NCBI GenBank assembly: GCA_003569165.1
Contig: BGOI01000010.1
Span: forward strand, 1 to 60,316
Reading direction: 5' to 3'
Origin: Opitutia bacterium
GTDB taxonomy: Bacteria; Verrucomicrobiota; Verrucomicrobiia; Opitutales; UBA953
DNA: 60,316 bases
This document shows positions 18,940 through 30,996 of this stretch, piece after piece. The notes beneath the pieces are model-generated. The model saw nothing but the letters and a program-made list of their open reading frames with translations. It was not told the origin of the DNA and searched no databases. A program made the position numbers and the translations under genes. Positions within the stretch are counted from its first letter, which is position 1; each line of letters opens with the position of its first letter.

Positions 18940-21459
18940 TCAGCGCGAACGGAAGACGTCGCTGGTCAGGCACTCGACGACGAGGCTGCGCAGGCCGAGG
19001 CCCTGCTGCTTGACCTTCTCGTGGATGCGGTCGACGGCGAATTCGTCGGCCGGCTCCATGAGGCGACCGGTACTATATGCGAGCAGCGAGCGGATGAGGT
19101 GGCGGGTGAACATCTCTTCGCGCTTGTCGTGGAGGATATCGCGGAAGCCGGCGAAGTCCTGATAGGTCTCGCCCGAGGCGAACTCGCCGGTGGTGTCGAT
19201 CTTCGGCGCTGCGCCCTTCTTGGGCTTCGGGTAGGTCACGCGCCAGCGGCCGACCGGATCGAAGGACTCGAGGCTGAAGCCGAGCGGGTCGATCTTGCGA
19301 TGGCACTCGGCGCAGGCGCGGTCGGTGCTGTGCTTGGCGAGGCGCTCGCGGATCGTGGTTGTGCCGCTGACGTCGGGTTCGATGGCGGGGACGACATCCG
19401 GCGGGGGTGGCGGCTTGATGCCGAGGATGTTCTCGCTGACCCAGGCGCCGCGGGTGACGGGCGAGGTTTCGACGCCGTTGGCGCTGACGGTCAGGACGGC
19501 CGCCATGCCGAGCAGGCCACCGCGATGTTTGTCGCCCTTGAGGCTGACCTTCCGGAAGCCGTCGGCCAGGCGCAGAGTCTTCTGCTCGGGCAGGTCGTAG
19601 AGTTGCGCTAGCTTCTTGTCGACGAAGGTGTAATCCGCATGCAGGAACTGGTTCACCGGACGGTTCTCCTTGAGCATATCGCGGAAGAACAGGCGCGCTT
19701 CGGTCTTCATCGAGGTCGGCAGATCCTCGGCGTAGTAGGCGCGATTCACCTCACGCGGGGGTGGCATACCGCCGAGTTCGCGCAGGCTCAGCCAGCTATC
19801 GAGGAATCCGTTGACGAATCCGTTGACGCGTTCATCGGCTAGCAGGCGGTCGATCTGCTTCTTCAATTCTGCATCCCCGGTGAGTTTGCCCGAGGCCCCC
19901 GCGGAGGCGGACAGGGTCTCGTCGGGTGGCGCAGCCGAAAGGGCGAAGGCGAGGCGGGTGGCGAGGTCATGCGGCTGGAGACGACGGTCAGCCTCCTGGG
20001 TGACTTCGCTCAGGTACAGGAAGGAAGGGGAGCAGAGGATGAGTTTGACTACGTCGAGTGCCGCCTGGCGCGGGCTGGCTTTTTCGGCGATTCGCTTCTC
20101 ATGCATCTTCCGGATCGACTCGCGGTCCGCGTCCTGGAGCGGGCGGCGGTAGGCTTTCGCCGCAAAGGCGAGCAGCTGGTCAAGCGCGCGGTCGGCCTGG
20201 AAGCCATCCTTGCCGAAAACCGCAATCTCTTCGGCGCCACCCACTGGCTCGCTCAACGGGCCTTGGACGACAATCTCGCTGATGCGGATATGCGGCAGCT
20301 TACCTTCCCGGAGGATGTGCGCACGACCGACGCCCGAAGAGCCGACCGGCGTCGAGAACTCTTTCGGGTAGCGCTTGTTGATCGTCACCACCGAGGCGCG
20401 CGATTCATAGGGACCATTTGGGAAAATGAAGCGCGGGGTCTGGCCTGCTTCGAGCCAGACGCGGAACTTAAGTCGGGTCGGTACGTTGTCGGGCACCACG
20501 CCGCTCGCCAGCAATGGCTCGATGGCTTGCGGGTAATGGATGTGACCTTTCGTGATGTCGCCGGGCACTACTCCAAGGATGAAGGGTTCCGAGAGGTCGA
20601 TGCCGAAGATGGCGGGGTCGTAATGGGTGTCGCGGTGCATCGCCGTTGCCTCGACCTCGATATCGTAGAGGCCAGAGATCGGCACGCCTTGCTTGAAGTC
20701 CTCGATGTGTCCGTAGCCGCCCTGGCGGGTATCGGTGTTCGGCTGTTCATAGATATTGAGGTAGCGGAAGTTGAAGGCGCTCATATGCGAGCCCGTCAGC
20801 TCCTCGTACTGGATGAAGTTCTTGTTGAAGCGCCAGGTCTGAGGGGCGGTGGCCGGCTTGCCCAGACGGGTCTCGACGAGACGGTTGGCGGACTGGAAGT
20901 ATTGGTCGACCAGGAAGCCGGAGGTCACCAGCGACTGGCCGATCGTATCCAGGTGTCGGGCGGTCTTTTCCTTGGGAAAGTCGGCGGTCAGCCCGAGGGT
21001 GTCGACACGGCGTCCGAACAAGGTCGCCAGCGTCTTCTCATATTCGCGGTTAGAGAGCCGGCGGAGGACCGTGCGCGAGCCAGTGCTCTGCAGGGTGGCC
21101 TGCGCCGCGGCGGTGCCGTCGCGCAGGGCGCGGATGACGGCGAGACGCTCCTCGTCGCTGGGCTGTTCGGCCTTCTTCGGCGGCATCTCGCGCAAAGTCA
21201 GCTGGTCGATGATATCGCGGGCCTCGATTACCGCGGGCAGCGACTTGAGAGGCAGCTTGAACTGGTCGAAAGCCCGGTCGCCCTTGTGGACGTCGGCGTC
21301 GTGGCATTCCAGGCAGTAGCGGCTCAGGAACTGTTCGACCTGCTTGGCGGGCGTCTCGGCGGCGGCCAAGGTGGCGGACGACAGGAGCGCGGACAGGGCC
21401 AGCATGGTCCGTCGGCGGGACGCCAAGGTTCGGAATACCGGAAGCAGGCTCACGACCAC
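18940..21459 (-). CDS. DUF1592/DUF1588/DUF1585 family cytochrome-like protein
   Basis: 839 aa from a GTG at 21459; an ATG at 21405 (MLALSALLSSATLAAA) gives a more typical signal peptide and is a good alternative. The N-terminus has heme motif CLECH in a PSCyt-like segment with KLPLKSLPAVIEA and LREMPPKKAEQPS. Central DUF1587/DUF1595/DUF1592 regions include LRRLSNREYEKTLATLFG, AFAAKAYRRPLQDADRE, SPSFLYLSEVTQEADRRL and NGFLDSWLSLRELGG; DUF1588 includes HRGGLLGMAAVLTVSANG; the C-terminal part has a second CAECHRKIDPLGFSLESFD, and DUF1585 runs to the end. This architecture is common in PVC bacteria and nearly always paired with a DUF1552 gene, here 12 bp upstream. Function unknown; two heme sites suggest redox work in the periplasm. 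Confidence 0.93.
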   Translation of the reverse strand: MVVSLLPVFRTLASRRRTMLALSALLSSATLAAAETPAKQVEQFLSRYCLECHDADVHKGDRAFDQFKLPLKSLPAVIEARDIIDQLTLREMPPKKAEQPSDEERLAVIRALRDGTAAAQATLQSTGSRTVLRRLSNREYEKTLATLFGRRVDTLGLTADFPKEKTARHLDTIGQSLVTSGFLVDQYFQSANRLVETRLGKPATAPQTWRFNKNFIQYEELTGSHMSAFNFRYLNIYEQPNTDTRQGGYGHIEDFKQGVPISGLYDIEVEATAMHRDTHYDPAIFGIDLSEPFILGVVPGDITKGHIHYPQAIEPLLASGVVPDNVPTRLKFRVWLEAGQTPRFIFPNGPYESRASVVTINKRYPKEFSTPVGSSGVGRAHILREGKLPHIRISEIVVQGPLSEPVGGAEEIAVFGKDGFQADRALDQLLAFAAKAYRRPLQDADRESIRKMHEKRIAEKASPRQAALDVVKLILCSPSFLYLSEVTQEADRRLQPHDLATRLAFALSAAPPDETLSASAGASGKLTGDAELKKQIDRLLADERVNGFVNGFLDSWLSLRELGGMPPPREVNRAYYAEDLPTSMKTEARLFFRDMLKENRPVNQFLHADYTFVDKKLAQLYDLPEQKTLRLADGFRKVSLKGDKHRGGLLGMAAVLTVSANGVETSPVTRGAWVSENILGIKPPPPPDVVPAIEPDVSGTTTIRERLAKHSTDRACAECHRKIDPLGFSLESFDPVGRWRVTYPKPKKGAAPKIDTTGEFASGETYQDFAGFRDILHDKREEMFTRHLIRSLLAYSTGRLMEPADEFAVDRIHEKVKQQGLGLRSLVVECLTSDVFRSR

Positions 21460-21471
21460 GGTTGCTTAGGC

Positions 21472-22743
21472 TTAGGCGAAACGCCCCGTGCTGCTGCCGA
21501 AGGCTTCCGTTTCGACGCCCATCTTCTGGGCGATGTCGACGAAGAGATTGCAGAGCGGCACCTTGTGCTTCACCTCGCGCGAGACTTCGCGGAAAGTGCC
21601 GTGCTTGGACCCGCCGCCGGCGAGGAAGATCGGGAGGTCGGAATTGCGGTGCGAGTTGGCGTCGCCCATGCCGCTGCCGAAAAGCACCGTGGTGGAGTCA
21701 AGCAGCGTGCCGCCGCCGTCCTTAATCTGCGCGAGGCGACCGACGAACTTGCCGTACTGCGCGATCTGGTAGCGCTCGAGGCTGATGAGGTGGGCGATCG
21801 ACTCCGGGTCGTTGCCGTGGTGCGAAAGGCCGTGGTAGTCCTTCTTGATGCCGAGATGCTGCGGCATGAAGTCGCCGCCGATCTCCAGGGTGGCGATGCG
21901 GGTGCTGTCGGTCTGCAGGGCGAGCGCGATCAGCTCATACATCAGCGGCAGGTCGTCGACCGGGTTGCGGTTGGCCGGCTTGCCGAAGGGCGCCGTCGGC
22001 TTGGGGAGATGGGTCCAGCGCTGACGCAGTTCGAGGCGCTTTTCTAAGTCGCGCACGGACGTGAAGTATTCTTCGAGCTTGGCCTTGTCCTCTTGGTTGA
22101 CTTGTCCCGAGAGGCGTTTCGCCTCCTCGCGCACGGAATCCAGGATCGAGGCCTGCACGTGGTTTTCCTGCTCGCGACGGACGCGTCGCTCCGCGGAGTC
22201 GCTGATAAAAAGCTTGTCGAACAGTTCGGCTGGATTGGTGATCGGCGGCACGCGTACGCCGGACTTCGTCCAAGCGAGCTGGCAGCCGCCGTGGATGCCG
22301 CCTTCGGAGCCGACGGTGAGCGAAGAGAAGCGGGTCTGGTGACCGATCTCCTCGGCGAGGAACTGGTCGAGCGAGACGTTGCCGGTCGGACGGTCCTGCG
22401 CTTCGGAGTTCAGCACGCCGGAAAGGAAGGAGTGCACCGCGAAGTGTCCGCCTTTGACGCCGTGGTCGAGGCCGCGGAAAACGGTCATCAGCTCGCGGTG
22501 TTCCCAGATCGGCTCCAGCAGCGTCGTCTTCTCGTAATCTCGTCCGGTGGACTTCGGGAAAAGTTGCTTGGTCTGGTAGCCGAGCAGGTTGCCGATCGCC
22601 ACGAAGCGGCGGGCGCCGATGCCGGCACCCTTGGACGTCTGCACGGTGGGGTTGCCGCTGAGGGCCTTCGCGCTGAGCGAGCACAGTCCCGGCAGGGCCA
22701 ACGTGGCTCCCAAAGAACGGAGGATAAAGCGGCGACGATTCAT
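21472..22743 (-). CDS. DUF1552 family protein with Tat-type leader
   Basis: 423 aa. The leader MNRRRFILRSLGATLALPG has a twin-arginine pattern. Typical DUF1552 blocks are present: GARRFVAIGNLLGYQTKQLF, LMTVFRGLDHGVKGGHFAVH, VGSEGGIHGGCQLAWTKSG, ALQTDSTRIATLEIGGDF, KKDYHGLSHHGNDPESI and TVLFGSGMGDANSHRNSDLP. Like DUF1501, the family is distantly related to the alkaline phosphatase fold, and its reaction is unknown. It is followed closely by the DUF1592 gene; the 172 bp upstream, toward katG, contains its likely promoter but I could not define the boxes. Confidence 0.93.
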   Translation of the reverse strand: MNRRRFILRSLGATLALPGLCSLSAKALSGNPTVQTSKGAGIGARRFVAIGNLLGYQTKQLFPKSTGRDYEKTTLLEPIWEHRELMTVFRGLDHGVKGGHFAVHSFLSGVLNSEAQDRPTGNVSLDQFLAEEIGHQTRFSSLTVGSEGGIHGGCQLAWTKSGVRVPPITNPAELFDKLFISDSAERRVRREQENHVQASILDSVREEAKRLSGQVNQEDKAKLEEYFTSVRDLEKRLELRQRWTHLPKPTAPFGKPANRNPVDDLPLMYELIALALQTDSTRIATLEIGGDFMPQHLGIKKDYHGLSHHGNDPESIAHLISLERYQIAQYGKFVGRLAQIKDGGGTLLDSTTVLFGSGMGDANSHRNSDLPIFLAGGGSKHGTFREVSREVKHKVPLCNLFVDIAQKMGVETEAFGSSTGRFA

Positions 22744-22915
22744 GTCAGAGGCGGACGAAGCGGGGTGAGGTGATATTTTGCGTCATGCCAGCTTCCCGAA
22801 GCGAGCCTTTCCTTGGATGGCAGGAATCGCTTTGTCGGGGGTGAGGCATGGGTTCTTACCTTCTTTGACAACCTGTTTCGAACGTTGTTCCAATGGGAGG
22901 CGATGACGGGATCGC

Positions 22916-25174
<2,259 letters not shown>

Positions 25175-25593
25175 TTAGCGCTTCTTCTGGCAGGCGGGGC
25201 AGGTGCCCCAGTAGATGACTTCGGCTTCGTCGATCTTGAAGCCGTGGTGCGAATGGGCCTTGAGGCAGGGGGCTTCACCGACGGCGCAGCAGACGTCTTC
25301 GGTCTTGCCGCAGGAACGGCAGACGAGGTGGTGATGGTTGTCCCCGATGCGGTCTTCGTAGCGCGCCGGGGAATCCGCCGGCTGGATGCGACGGATGATG
25401 CCCTTGTCCGTCAGCACATTCAGGACGTTGTAGACCGACTGCCGGGAGATCGTGCCCAGCTCGCCGCGCACGCTCTCGGTCAGGTCGTCGGCCGTAGCGT
25501 GGGGATGGCTGGAGACCGCGCGGAGGACGGCGATGCGCTGCGCCGTGACGGGCAGGTCGTGCTGGCGAAGGGTGGCTTCTGGGTCGTGCATCG
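25175..25593 (-). CDS. Fur/PerR-family metalloregulator
   Basis: 138 aa from the ATG at 25593 ([19 protein letters not shown]). A GTG/TTG start farther upstream would add about ten residues lacking family similarity and would run into the dyad described below. The winged-helix part contains [20 protein letters not shown] and [20 protein letters not shown]; the dimerisation part has [10 protein letters not shown] (91-94 CxxC) and a second CxxC at 131-134 (CPAC), giving a structural zinc site. The D84-N-HHH segment resembles the regulatory metal site of PerR. Adjacent katG makes peroxide-sensing (PerR-like) more likely than iron-sensing, but the residues alone do not settle it. Confidence 0.93.
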
Positions 25594-25615
25594 ACCACGA
25601 ACAAGACCGAGTTTT

Positions 25616-25646
25616 GGACTTTGTCAAAAAGAATGACAGGTAGTCC
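25616..25646. promoter_or_regulatory. Nested dyad, candidate Fur/PerR operator
   Basis: Twenty-nine bases upstream of the regulator ATG is TGTCAAAAAGAATGACA (25622-25638): arms TGTCA/TGACA around seven bases. It sits inside a second dyad, GGACT (25616-25620) and AGTCC (25642-25646). On the minus strand the TTGACA at 25622-25627 could be a -35 box, so a bound repressor would block the promoter. Autoregulation of a fur-katG operon is the obvious reading. The sequence is not a canonical Fur or PerR box. Confidence 0.5.
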
Positions 25647-25666
25647 TAATCGTCTGCCAGAAGGGG

Positions 25667-27283
25667 TTATTTGGCCTTCTTGGACTTTGCGGGGGCGGTC
25701 CACTCGACGGGCAGGTTGGCTTCCTTAAGTAGGTCGCGGACGCGGCCATAGGGCACGTCCTGGACTGCCAGGCTGTCGTGGACGGCGATGCCGGCCGCCA
25801 TCGCGGCGGCCTGACCGAGCTGCATGAAGACTGGCTCCATCCGAATCGAACCATGGGCGGCGTGGGTGGCCGACAAGCAGACCGGTACGAGTAGGTTGGC
25901 GCATTCTTCCTTCTTGGGGATCAGGCTGCGGTAAGAGACGCCGTAGGGGCGGGGCGGCACGTTCCAGATCACGCCATCGCGTTCGAGGAAACCCCGCTTC
26001 GTCACGAAGTAGCGCACTGCATGGGAATCGAGGCCGAAGCTGGCCAGCGCGACGGGTTCCGGCGGCGTGCGCTTCCCTTTGCAGTCGAGTTCGGTCATCA
26101 CGTAAGCGCCTTGGAGGCGTCGGGCTTCGCGGATGTAGATCATCGGCGAGAAGCCGCCGCGCGACGTGAACTCATCGGTGCAGAGTCCGTAGGCGGAGGC
26201 CTGCTTACGGATAGACTCGGGCACGCGCGGGTGGTTGGCCAGCGTCCAGAGGTGGCCGCGGATGTAGAGTTCATGCGCCTGCTCGATTTCGCGGCGCCGG
26301 GCGTAGCTCGCCTCCGGATATTCCCAGTTCGCGCCGACGTAATCCGTGCCGACTGCGTGCATCGAGTTCCAGTCGGTCTTGCCGTTGGGAAGCCTGTGCA
26401 GGAGCGAGGGGAAGCGGAGGTCGCCGGCCTCGAAGTTGCGCAGCAGCATCTCGTGGTCGAGTTCGCGGTAGCCGGCGGGCTTGGCGAACGGGATCCGGTT
26501 GGCCGGGTCAGTCGTCACGCAGAGACGGTAGTTGTAGGCCTGGATGCGGTGGTCGCCTTCGCCGACGCGCGGATCTTCGGCGAACACGAAGGGCAGCAGG
26601 CCGCTCGTCGGATCGCCAGGTTTGACGTAAGGGTCGACGTCCTTGATGAAGTGGTCCTTGTCTTTCTGGGTGTAGTGCGTGCGAGGCTTGTCGTCGCCGC
26701 GTTGCATGCCATTGAGCGTTTCGCCGAATTGGGCGTTAGGTTCGCGTCCCACGGCATAACTCACGCCCGCGGCGGCCATGAGATCGCCCACGTAGGAAGC
26801 GTCGATGAAGACCTTTGCCGCGTAGACCTTGCCCGAGAGGGTGCGGAAGGAGGTGATGCGGTCACCTTGCTTCGCGACGCCGCCCGGACCGCGGTCGAGT
26901 TGTTCGTCCATGACGACTTCCAGGCCGCTCTCTTTGACGAGTGCGTCAATCGCGGCCTGCGCCACGTGCGGTTCGAAGTAATCGACGTAGGCTTTACCGT
27001 AGTGCTGGCCGATGCGTCCGTAGATCTCGCGGGCCACGCCGCCGACCGCTTCGCGGTGGAAGATGTCGCTGGCCGAGAGTCCGCTACAGGTCATCCCGCC
27101 GAGGAACGTCGTGGTATTGACCAGCACGACGCTGGAACCCTGTCGTTTCGCCTGGAGGGCCGCGGCGACCGCGGCCGCCGAATCCCCGTAGACCACGATG
27201 TCGTAAGACTGGGCGACGGGGGCGTCGGTCGCGCAGCCGACGAAGAGCAACGCGACCAGACAGGCGAGCAGGGAGCGGGGCAT
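25667..27283 (-). CDS. FAD-dependent oxidoreductase, predicted lipoprotein
   Basis: 538 aa. The leader MPRSLLACLVALLFVGCAT has a lipobox (LFVGC, Cys17), so membrane anchoring is likely. The dinucleotide-binding strand is YDIVVYGDSAAAVAAALQA (about 27-45), with GDSAAA in place of the strict GxGxxG, followed by LVNTTTFLGGMTCSGLSASD. Downstream blocks include KVFIDASYVGDLMAAAGVSY, HAVGTDYVGANWEYPEA, REARRLQGAYVMTELDCKGK and CLSATHAAHGSIRMEPVFMQ. This matches the FAD-dependent oxidoreductase family PF12831, often near polysaccharide genes in PVC bacteria. Substrate unknown. It is separated from its neighbours by 73 and 136 bp. Confidence 0.9.
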   Translation of the reverse strand: MPRSLLACLVALLFVGCATDAPVAQSYDIVVYGDSAAAVAAALQAKRQGSSVVLVNTTTFLGGMTCSGLSASDIFHREAVGGVAREIYGRIGQHYGKAYVDYFEPHVAQAAIDALVKESGLEVVMDEQLDRGPGGVAKQGDRITSFRTLSGKVYAAKVFIDASYVGDLMAAAGVSYAVGREPNAQFGETLNGMQRGDDKPRTHYTQKDKDHFIKDVDPYVKPGDPTSGLLPFVFAEDPRVGEGDHRIQAYNYRLCVTTDPANRIPFAKPAGYRELDHEMLLRNFEAGDLRFPSLLHRLPNGKTDWNSMHAVGTDYVGANWEYPEASYARRREIEQAHELYIRGHLWTLANHPRVPESIRKQASAYGLCTDEFTSRGGFSPMIYIREARRLQGAYVMTELDCKGKRTPPEPVALASFGLDSHAVRYFVTKRGFLERDGVIWNVPPRPYGVSYRSLIPKKEECANLLVPVCLSATHAAHGSIRMEPVFMQLGQAAAMAAGIAVHDSLAVQDVPYGRVRDLLKEANLPVEWTAPAKSKKAK

Positions 27284-27419
27284 GCTGTTAAGAAACAGAC
27301 CCTATGGTCGCCAGCGACGCTATTCCGCCGGTCGTGACGCCCTCACGCCCGGGTCATGATTCCGTTTCCGGGTCATAGGCGGGTGGTGACGGCCCAAGGG
27401 GCGATTGGCCCCGCCGCTT

Positions 27420-28691
27420 TTACAGCCGCTTCACGCTGTCACCCGTGCAGTGGAAGATCTCGCTGTGGCGACCCCGCAGCTCGACCTTGATCGGGCCCTT
27501 CTCCAGAGGCACCTCCACGCGGGAGGTGGTGTCTTCGGCTTGCCATGGGTTGATGGCGAGGACGATCCATTCATCGGCGCTGACACGCAGCCGGCGGACG
27601 AGGGGACGCTTGGCCTTCCAGAGGACGTGCGCGGGCTCGTCGGGCATGAGCTTGGCCGAGGCGATCTTGGCGGACAGGTCGGAGATCCGTCCGAGGCTCT
27701 TCGTGAACACCGGGAGCGTGTGGTAATATTGTCCCTTGCGCTTAGGCTCGGAACCCCAGAGCGCCACGCCGCGGGCGCCGCAGAAGTAGGGCAGGACGGC
27801 CATGGCTTCGGCGAGCCAGGGGGCGACTTCTTGGTCGGCGAGTTTCTGGTTGGAACTATGGTAACGGAGCCACTCGTAGGCGTAGAGCGGCTTATTGCCG
27901 TAGCGGCGGGTGCGCTCGACGTTCTCCTCGACGTTGGCCGCCATGTAATAGACGGAGTCGGGCTTATCGTAGAAGACGTAGATGCTGGCGACGTAGTAAT
28001 CGACGAAGGGATCGATGTGCTGCCATAGCTCGGCGTCGCTCCGGTGCGTGCCGTCGATCTGCTGCGCGGACTTGCCGGCGATGCCGTAGTAGTCGCGGCG
28101 GAACGGCTGCGGGCCGTAGATGCCGATGGGCGTCCCCGGGAAGCGTTCCTTCGCCCATTGGCAGGGCAGCGTGAACCAAGTGGCCCATTCGCGCAGGTAG
28201 GCATCGGCGAATTGATCGCGGGACGTGACTTTCGACGCGGCGCGGACAGCCGGATCCGACCACGCCTTATCGATATCCTCCTCGAAGGAGAATTCGATGT
28301 CATGGACGAAGATGGCGTTCTGGTTGCCGCGTTGCTCGATGTTGCGGCGGATGATGCGTTCGAAGAAGTCCGGCTTCTGCCACGGGTTGTTCTTGTTGAT
28401 GTCGAGCGTCTTGCGGATGTTCTCCTTCTGCCGGCCGGGGTAGTCGGCATAGGTGTTCAGGAGGTCCACCATCTCGAAGCCGTGCGCGGCGGCCTCGCGA
28501 TAGTTGGTGGCATTGTCGCCGCCCGCCACGTTCCAGAAAACCCGCAGGCCGCCGCTCATCGGCACTGGGCGGATCTGCTCCCAAGAAGGCGGCGACGTCG
28601 TGCCGTCGTCCTGGGTCGGGGGTTTCTCCTGAGCGTTCAGGAGGGCTCCGGAGGAGGACAGTAATGCGGCGAGCAGGACGCGAACGGACAT
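27420..28691 (-). CDS. Secreted protein of unknown function, putative barrel-fold hydrolase
   Basis: 423 aa with signal peptide MSVRVLLAALLSSSGALLNA. I do not recognise the family firmly. The alternating strand/helix pattern (GLRVFWNVAGGDNATNYREA, AIFVHDIEFSFEEDIDKAW, GTPIGIYGPQPFRRDYYG, VDYYVASIYVFYDKPDSVYY, KPLYAYEWLRYHSS, YFCGARGVALWGSEP) looks like a TIM barrel with acidic residues at strand ends, as in glycoside hydrolases. The tail (LRVSADEWIVLAINPWQ) looks like a small beta domain. It follows the NagB-like gene by 66 bp in the same direction and is probably the last gene of the 34649-27420 unit. Confidence 0.75.
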   Translation of the reverse strand: MSVRVLLAALLSSSGALLNAQEKPPTQDDGTTSPPSWEQIRPVPMSGGLRVFWNVAGGDNATNYREAAAHGFEMVDLLNTYADYPGRQKENIRKTLDINKNNPWQKPDFFERIIRRNIEQRGNQNAIFVHDIEFSFEEDIDKAWSDPAVRAASKVTSRDQFADAYLREWATWFTLPCQWAKERFPGTPIGIYGPQPFRRDYYGIAGKSAQQIDGTHRSDAELWQHIDPFVDYYVASIYVFYDKPDSVYYMAANVEENVERTRRYGNKPLYAYEWLRYHSSNQKLADQEVAPWLAEAMAVLPYFCGARGVALWGSEPKRKGQYYHTLPVFTKSLGRISDLSAKIASAKLMPDEPAHVLWKAKRPLVRRLRVSADEWIVLAINPWQAEDTTSRVEVPLEKGPIKVELRGRHSEIFHCTGDSVKRL

Positions 28692-28757
28692 GGATGCGGT
28701 CGGGCGGGTCAGGATTCCCGGCTTGGTCTGACGTGGTTTTTCGGCGGCGCCCTGTGC

Positions 28758-29695
28758 TCAGTGCATCTCGACCGCGCAGGACCCCAGACCGCCTCGGAAG
28801 TAGTTGAACTGCACGTTCGGATGGTCGGCGAGGAGGGACATCGGCACGGCGGCGTCCGCGAGGCGTTTCGAGATCATCAGGGCGGTCAGGCGCTGCCCCA
28901 GCGGATTGTCGTGGGCGCCGGCGTGCCAGATGGAGACCTTGTCGGCCAACCAGGTCTCCTGGGTCCGACGGTGATGGCCATCTTGGGAACCATGGTGATA
29001 TTGCCGCCGCCGGAGGTGCGGGCGTTCTGGCTGAGGGTGACCGGGTGGAGTTCGACGATGCGGGTGCCGAGCTTACGGTATTCGGCGGGAGTGGGCGGGG
29101 TGTCCTTATGTTTGCCGACGCGCTTCAGCGGGTCGTTGAAGGCCCAATGCTTGATGTCGCCTTGGCCGCCCTGCATGACCGCGCAGCGGACGCCGGCGTG
29201 CCATGTCTTCACGTACTCGGCGATCTTGGCCTTGGGGAAGTGCAGGTTGGCTTCGGGCATCGCCAGTTTCTTCTGGATGCGGTTGAAGCAGAGTTCGCGG
29301 TCGGCACGTTCAAAGGACAGCGCGTGCGTCACCGGCACTTCCTTCTTCGTCTTGTCGTCATACCATTCGTCCATGCCCCAGAAGTGGGCGTGCTTCAGGT
29401 TGAGACCGAGTTCGTTGACCAAGCGGGCGACGAGCGGGAGCTGTTCGGTCGGGCCGATTGGCCCGCAGATGCCGACCGGGTTGTCGGCCGTGGCCTGCTT
29501 CCAGGCCGCGATGTATTCCAAGGCCTCGGCGAGGTAGAAGTCCTCGAGGGTATCATACATTACCACCTTGAAGCCCGGACGCGACAGCTGGCGCAGGTCG
29601 CGCTCGGTCAGCTTCGCCGCATCGTTGATGAGCGATGAGTCGAGCGTCGTGTAATCCCACCAGTCGGGGGCGATGTGGCTGAGGGGGCGGGGCAT
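28758..29695 (-). CDS. NagB-like glucosamine-6-phosphate isomerase/deaminase family protein, one frameshift near 28960
   Basis: About 312 aa after joining two frames. The first frame (to about 28965) carries [90 protein letters not shown] and [11 protein letters not shown]. The second frame resumes at [19 protein letters not shown] and ends [20 protein letters not shown]. This is the NagB/RpiA-fold sugar isomerase family: MDEW parallels the NagB D-E catalytic region and the late segment matches the lid. It probably acts on a phosphorylated (amino)sugar, although clades of this family in PVC bacteria lack a proven substrate. It lies 45 bp after the MFS permease. Confidence 0.86.
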
Positions 29696-29740
29696 ATGTT
29701 CGAGGACTGGAGGGCGGGAGGACGAGAGGGCCTGAGGGAA

Positions 29741-30940
29741 TTAGGCGCGGGTGTCTTCGGCGGACTTTTCGTGGAAGAGGGCGAGGAAGATCGGGATGAG
29801 GACGGCGCTCATGATGGCCGGTACGAGCCAGATGGACTTCCAGTCGTGGACGTTGTCCGTCGTATAATACTGTGCGACGACGCCGGAGAGCCAAGAGCCG
29901 ACGAACATGCCGGCCCCGAGGGTGAAGACGGCGTGGAGGCCCTGCGCCGAGGCGCGGAGGCTGTCGCCGGCGGCCTTGTCGACATACATGCGACCCATCA
30001 CGAAGATGAAGTCGTAGCACATGCCGTGCAGGAGGATGCCGCCGAGGACCATCCAGGTTGCCGTGGGCTGCTCGTGGAAATAGGCGAAGAGCGCGAAGCG
30101 GACAGCCCAGGCGGCCATACCGAGGATCATGATGCGCTTGGCGCCGAGGAACGGCAGGAGCACCGGGAGCAGGAGCAGGAAGCCGACTTCGGAGACCTGG
30201 CCGAGGGTCATCTTGGAGGCGTAGTCGGCGACATTCATTTCGCTCAGGAACGCGCCGGTCCAGGTGAAGTAGAAGCTGAGCGGGATGCAGATCAGGAAGG
30301 AACAGAACATGAACACCGCGAAGGAGCGGTCCTTGAAGAGCTTCAGGGCGTCGAGGCCGAGGAGCTTGCTGGCCGAGACCGGGCCGGCGTCTCCCTTGGG
30401 CGGGGTATTCGGGAGGGTGAAGGAGTAGAGGGCGATGGCGACGGCGACACCGCAGGCGAGGGTGAACATCCCATTGTTATCCGTGAGCTTGGCGAAGTTG
30501 ACCACGTTGGCGGCGGCGATCCAGCCGGCGGAGGCGGCGGCCATGACGATCGGGAACCACTTGGCCGGATTCGGCGCGGTGGGTGAGGGTGATCGTGTTG
30601 ATGAGCCCGTGGCCAGCCATGTAGGTCAGGGTGTAGACGATCAGCGAAGGGTAGAAGAGGCCGAAGGTCGTCTGCTGCGAGATCCACCAGAGCACGCGGC
30701 GCCGAGGAGGTGCAGGACGCCGAGGAGGCGCTGGGCAGGGACGTAGCGGTCGGCGATGACGCCGATCAGGAAGGGCGAGACGAGCGCGCCGATGGCCGTG
30801 GTGCCGTAGGCGAGGCCGATCTGTCCACCCGTGAAGTTAAGCTTCAGCAGATAGACCGACAAGGTGTTGTACCAGCAGCTCCAGACGAAGTAATGGAGGA
30901 AGACCATCAGGGCCAGACGGAGGTATAGGGTAGGGGTCAT
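29741..30940 (-). CDS. MFS permease of the nucleoside:H+ symporter type, frameshifted near 30690 and 30590
   Basis: The start [20 protein letters not shown] is typical of the Nuc_H_symport family (PF03825), with [40 protein letters not shown] and [20 protein letters not shown]. Two frame changes follow; the second frame contains [20 protein letters not shown] and the third runs from about 30560 to the stop with clear membrane helices ([39 protein letters not shown]). About 400 aa and 12 helices in total. In PVC and Bacteroidota such permeases accompany sugar oxidoreductases and isomerases, so sugar or glycoside uptake is more likely than nucleoside uptake. The upstream leader is a run of C-rich AACCCC words on the minus strand. 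Confidence 0.87.
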
Positions 30941-30996
30941 GGGGTGGGGGAAGGGTTAGGGGTGGGGGTAGGGGTAGGGAAGGAAATAAAGGGTGC

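Noticed and set aside
19969-22047. Plus-strand open frame of nearly 700 codons opposite the DUF1592/DUF1552 genes
   Set aside because: It spans two well-recognised minus-strand genes and their gap and shows no domain, signal or start context of its own.
22900-22915. Rho-independent terminator after katG
   Set aside because: The GCGAT/ATCGC stem is only five pairs and is not followed by a T-run on the minus strand.
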